A DNA stretch of 64,000 nt from JAJFJD01 sp965228695 (GTDB lineage: Bacteria; Pseudomonadota; Alphaproteobacteria; UBA8366): NCBI GenBank assembly GCA_965228695.1, contig CBDDIB010000002.1, positions 2,356,001-2,420,000 on the forward strand, given 5' to 3'. A program made the position numbers and the translations under genes. The notes beneath the pieces are model-generated. The model was not told where the DNA came from and ran no database searches. It was given only the letters and a program-made list of their open reading frames with translations. How positions within the stretch are numbered: the first letter of the stretch is position 1; the number at the start of each line of letters is the position of its first letter. Of the stretch, positions 61,602 to 64,000 are shown piece after piece.

Positions 61602-63637
61602 ATGGCGGATACGATTTCCTATCCTTCGCTCTTCACGCCCATCGATTTGGGCCCGTGACGGTGCCGAACCGGATCATCATGGGATCGATGCATACCGGGC
61701 TGGAGAGCCTGCCCGACGGCATGGAGCGGTTGGCGGCTTTCTATCGGGAGCGCGCGGCGGCGGGCGTGCCGCTGATGGTGACGGGCGGGTTCGCGCCCAA
61801 TGCGGAAGGGTCGCTCGTCGATCATCCGATCACGATGGCGAGCCGCGCGGATTCGGACCGGCATCGCGTTATCCCCGAACAGGTGCATGCCGCCGGTGGG
61901 CGTATCGTCTTGCAAGTGCTGCATAGTGGCCGCTACGGCTATCATCCGAATATTGTCGCGCCGTCGCCGATCAAATCGCCGATCAACCGCGATACGCCGC
62001 GCGAGCTAACGTCGGCGGAAATCGAGCGCACCATCGGCGACTACGTCACGTGCTGCGAGTTGGCGCGGGATGCCGGCTACGACGGCGTTGAGATCATGGG
62101 ATCGGAAGGTTATCTGATCACCGAGTTCCTCTCGCCGCGGACGAACCACCGGGAAGACGAGTGGGGCGGCGCGCTGGAGAATCGGTTGCGTTTTCCGGCC
62201 GAAATCGTGTGCCGGGTGCGGGAACGCCTGGGCGAGTCCTTTCTGATCCTGTTCCGCATTTCCGCATTGGATTTGGTCGAAGGCGGCATGACCGGGGCGG
62301 AGACGCAGGCGTTGGCGCAGGCTGTTGAACGGTCGGGCGCGAACCTGTTGACCAACGGTATAGGCTGGCACGAGGCGCGCGTACCGACCATCGCGCAAAT
62401 GGTGCCGCGCGGGGCCTTTGCCTGGGCAACGGCGAATATCCGGGAGGCCGTCGACATCCCGGTAGCGGCCAGCAACAGGATCAACACGCCGGAGACGGCG
62501 GAGGCATTGATTGCCGATGGGACCGCCGACCTGGTTATGCTGGCGCGGCCGTTCCTGTCGGATGCGGATTTCGTGGCGAAGGCGGAACGCGGCGACCGGG
62601 CGGGCTTGAACATTTGTATCGCTTGCAATCAGGCTTGCCTGGATCATTACTTCGTGGGCAAGCCGTCGACCTGCATGGTGAACCCGCGCGCCTGCAACGA
62701 ATCGCTGTATTCGGTGACGCCGGCATCGGAAGGGAAACGCGTGGCGGTGGTCGGCGGCGGGCCGGGCGGGTTGGCCTGCGCGGCGACCGCAGCGGAACGC
62801 GGTCATGATGTCGTGTTGTATGAGGCCGAGGAAGTGCTCGGCGGGCAGTTCAATCTCGCCAAGGTGATTCCGGGCAAGCAGGAATTCGCCGAATCCGTTG
62901 CGTATTTCGAAGATCGCCTGCGCCGTGCGAGCGTCGAGATTCGAACCGGCACGCGCGTTGCCGCCGAAGACGTGGCCGCGGGCGGCTTTGATACGGTCGT
63001 GGTGGCGACCGGTGTCTTGCCGCGGCGTCCCGATATTAGTGGCCTGGATCACCCAAGCGTTGCCAGTTATGCCGACATCCTGTCGGGCAAGGCCGAGGCT
63101 GGGGATCGCGTGGTGATCGTCGGGGCGGGTGGAATCGGCTTCGATGTCGCGCTGTATCTGGCAGAGCGGGGCAGCCGATCGCACGTGGACGCCGAGGCGT
63201 TCGCGGCGGCCTGGGGGATCGACCGGTCGCTTACCGTCCCTGGCGGTCTTCGGGAACTGCCGCCGCATGCGGATGACCGCGGCATGCACCTCACCATGCT
63301 GCAGCGGAACGCTGGACGGTTCGGTACTAGCCTTGGCCGCTCGACTGGCTGGGTGCATCGCATGCTGCTCGGGCGGCACGGCGTCGAGACGGTCGGCGGC
63401 GTTACCTACCGCCACATCGACGACGATGGACTGCATGGCGATACGGACTCCGGCGCACAGTGCTTTCCGGCCGACACGATCGTGATTTGCGCCGGGCAGG
63501 AATCGCAGGGTGGACTGGCCGACGATCTATCCGGCCGCGGTGTAGAGATCCATAAAATCGGCGGTGCGAAGGACGCCGACGGGCTGGACGCAGTCCGCGC
63601 AATCGACGAAGGGTTTCAGCTCGCCTTGACGCTGTGA
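61602..63637 (+). CDS. fadH: 2,4-Dienoyl-CoA reductase (NADPH), FadH type, with a -1 frame change near codon 17
   Basis: The family N-terminus MADTISYPSLFTPIDLG is encoded from ATG 61602, but that frame stops at TGA 61656. Switching -1 at 61652 continues without loss: PVTVPNRIIMGSMHTGLE. The joined product is 678 residues, against 672 in E. coli FadH. Other features are the TIM barrel with FMN, the 4Fe-4S cysteines in CIACNQACLD and the later CMVNPRACNE, and FAD/NADPH motifs VAVVGGGPGGLACAA and VVIVGAGGIGFDVALYL. It reduces 2,4-dienoyl-CoA in unsaturated fatty-acid oxidation. The frame change could be programmed slippage, a true mutation or a one-base sequencing deletion. An alternative in-frame ATG at 61565 gives an unrelated N-terminus. 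Confidence 0.85.
61646..61652 (+). other. Slippery heptamer at the fadH frame change
   Basis: T-TTG-GGC in the starting frame fits the X-XXY-YYZ pattern for -1 slippage, and the -1 frame beginning at its last base continues the FadH sequence exactly. The zero-frame TGA is three bases further on. I see only a short possible stem downstream (CGGT-GCCGA-ACCG), so stimulation is doubtful. Confidence 0.4.
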
Positions 63638-63652
63638 GGGCCGAGTGCGGCG

Positions 63653-64000
63653 TTAGACAACGCGGATACCGCCGTCGACCGTGATCGTCTGCCCGGTAAG
63701 GAAGGAGCCTGCCTTGGTCGCCAACATGACGGCAACGCCGGCGATCTCCTCGGATTCCCCGATCCGGCGCAGCGGCGTCGTCGAAGTCCGTTTCTTCAGG
63801 TTATCCGGATCCTCCCACAGCGCGCGGGCGAAATCGGTTCGGATCAGGCCTGGGGCGATCGCATTGGCGCGCACGTTGTGCGGTCCGTACTCCACCGCCA
63901 GGACTCGGGCGAGCTGCATGTCTGCGGCTTTGGAAATGCCGTAGGCGCCCAGACTCGGGCTGCCTTTGAACCCGCCGATCGACGATACGATGATGATCGA
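63653..64000 (-). CDS. SDR-family oxidoreductase, 3' part (start lies beyond the window)
   Basis: The frame is open to the window edge, giving the last 115 residues of a short-chain dehydrogenase. Seen: IIIVSSIGGFKGSPSLGAYGISKAA, with the catalytic Ser, Tyr and Lys (YxxxK in YGISK), then NVRANAIAPGLIRTDFA and the C-terminal GSFLTGQTITVDGGIRVV. It uses NAD(P)H on a hydroxy or keto substrate. It converges with fadH, 15 bases apart. The cofactor-binding half is missing. Confidence 0.9.
   Translation of the reverse strand, partial: SIIIVSSIGGFKGSPSLGAYGISKAADMQLARVLAVEYGPHNVRANAIAPGLIRTDFARALWEDPDNLKKRTSTTPLRRIGESEEIAGVAVMLATKAGSFLTGQTITVDGGIRVV

Noticed and set aside
61565..61651. Alternative FadH N-terminus from ATG 61565
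   Set aside because: It encodes residues unlike the family, whereas the overlapping frame from 61602 gives the expected FadH start; a frame change explains both.

Overview
The window looks like chromosomal DNA of a GC-rich (roughly 60% by eye) free-living alphaproteobacterium, most likely Rhodospirillales-like. The reasons are the fabI-aroC pair, an SOS box of the alphaproteobacterial direct-repeat type (GAAC-N7-GAAC) in front of imuA-imuB-dnaE2, hspQ-pyrE, the HDAC/xseB/ispA/tlyA cluster, and many acyl-CoA and amino-acid catabolic genes. I see no rRNA, tRNA, CRISPR array, prophage or insertion sequence. About 54 protein genes are supported, packed on both strands.

Layout. 1-7.6 kb: end of a membrane protein, fabI-aroC, a leftward DUF2141-puuE pair, an alpha/beta hydrolase with an acyl-CoA dehydrogenase, then a peroxiredoxin whose peroxidatic position is an in-frame UGA with a bacterial SECIS-like hairpin (a probable selenoprotein), and a second acyl-CoA dehydrogenase. 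8-15.7 kb: RND adaptor and pump, a TTC38-like protein, SppA. 15.7-18.7 kb: leftward HDAC-xseB-ispA-tlyA. 19-23.4 kb: a second RND adaptor and pump. 23.5-29.7 kb: a disordered small protein, a 27% GC intergenic patch, a peptide-type ABC importer without ATPase genes, a crotonase, pyrE and hspQ. 29.9-31.5 kb: a TPP-dependent enzyme.

31.5-39.4 kb: hemN and imuA diverge from a 163-bp region holding an FNR-type box and a LexA-type box. The ImuA-ImuB-DnaE2 mutasome operon is interrupted by a FitA/VapC-like toxin-antitoxin pair whose toxin stop overlaps the dnaE2 start. 39.4-50.4 kb: an SLC13-type transporter, a muconate-cycloisomerase-like enzyme, clpS, the ATP-grasp/alpha-E/transglutaminase operon, a TauD-type dioxygenase, a cysteine hydrolase, a PrpD-family protein and a glycosyltransferase. 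50.4-57.4 kb: PutA, then an iron-responsive region with three Fur-like sites between an unknown Cys-rich protein and fbpA-fbpB. 57.4-64 kb: DUF1445 protein, nucleoside hydrolase, HCCA-isomerase-like protein, acyl-CoA synthetase, a fadH that needs a -1 frameshift at a slippery heptamer, and an SDR cut by the window end.

The most interesting points are the probable selenocysteine peroxiredoxin, the toxin-antitoxin pair embedded in the SOS mutasome operon, the fadH frame change at TTTGGGC, and the Fur-like control region next to an unknown cysteine-rich gene.
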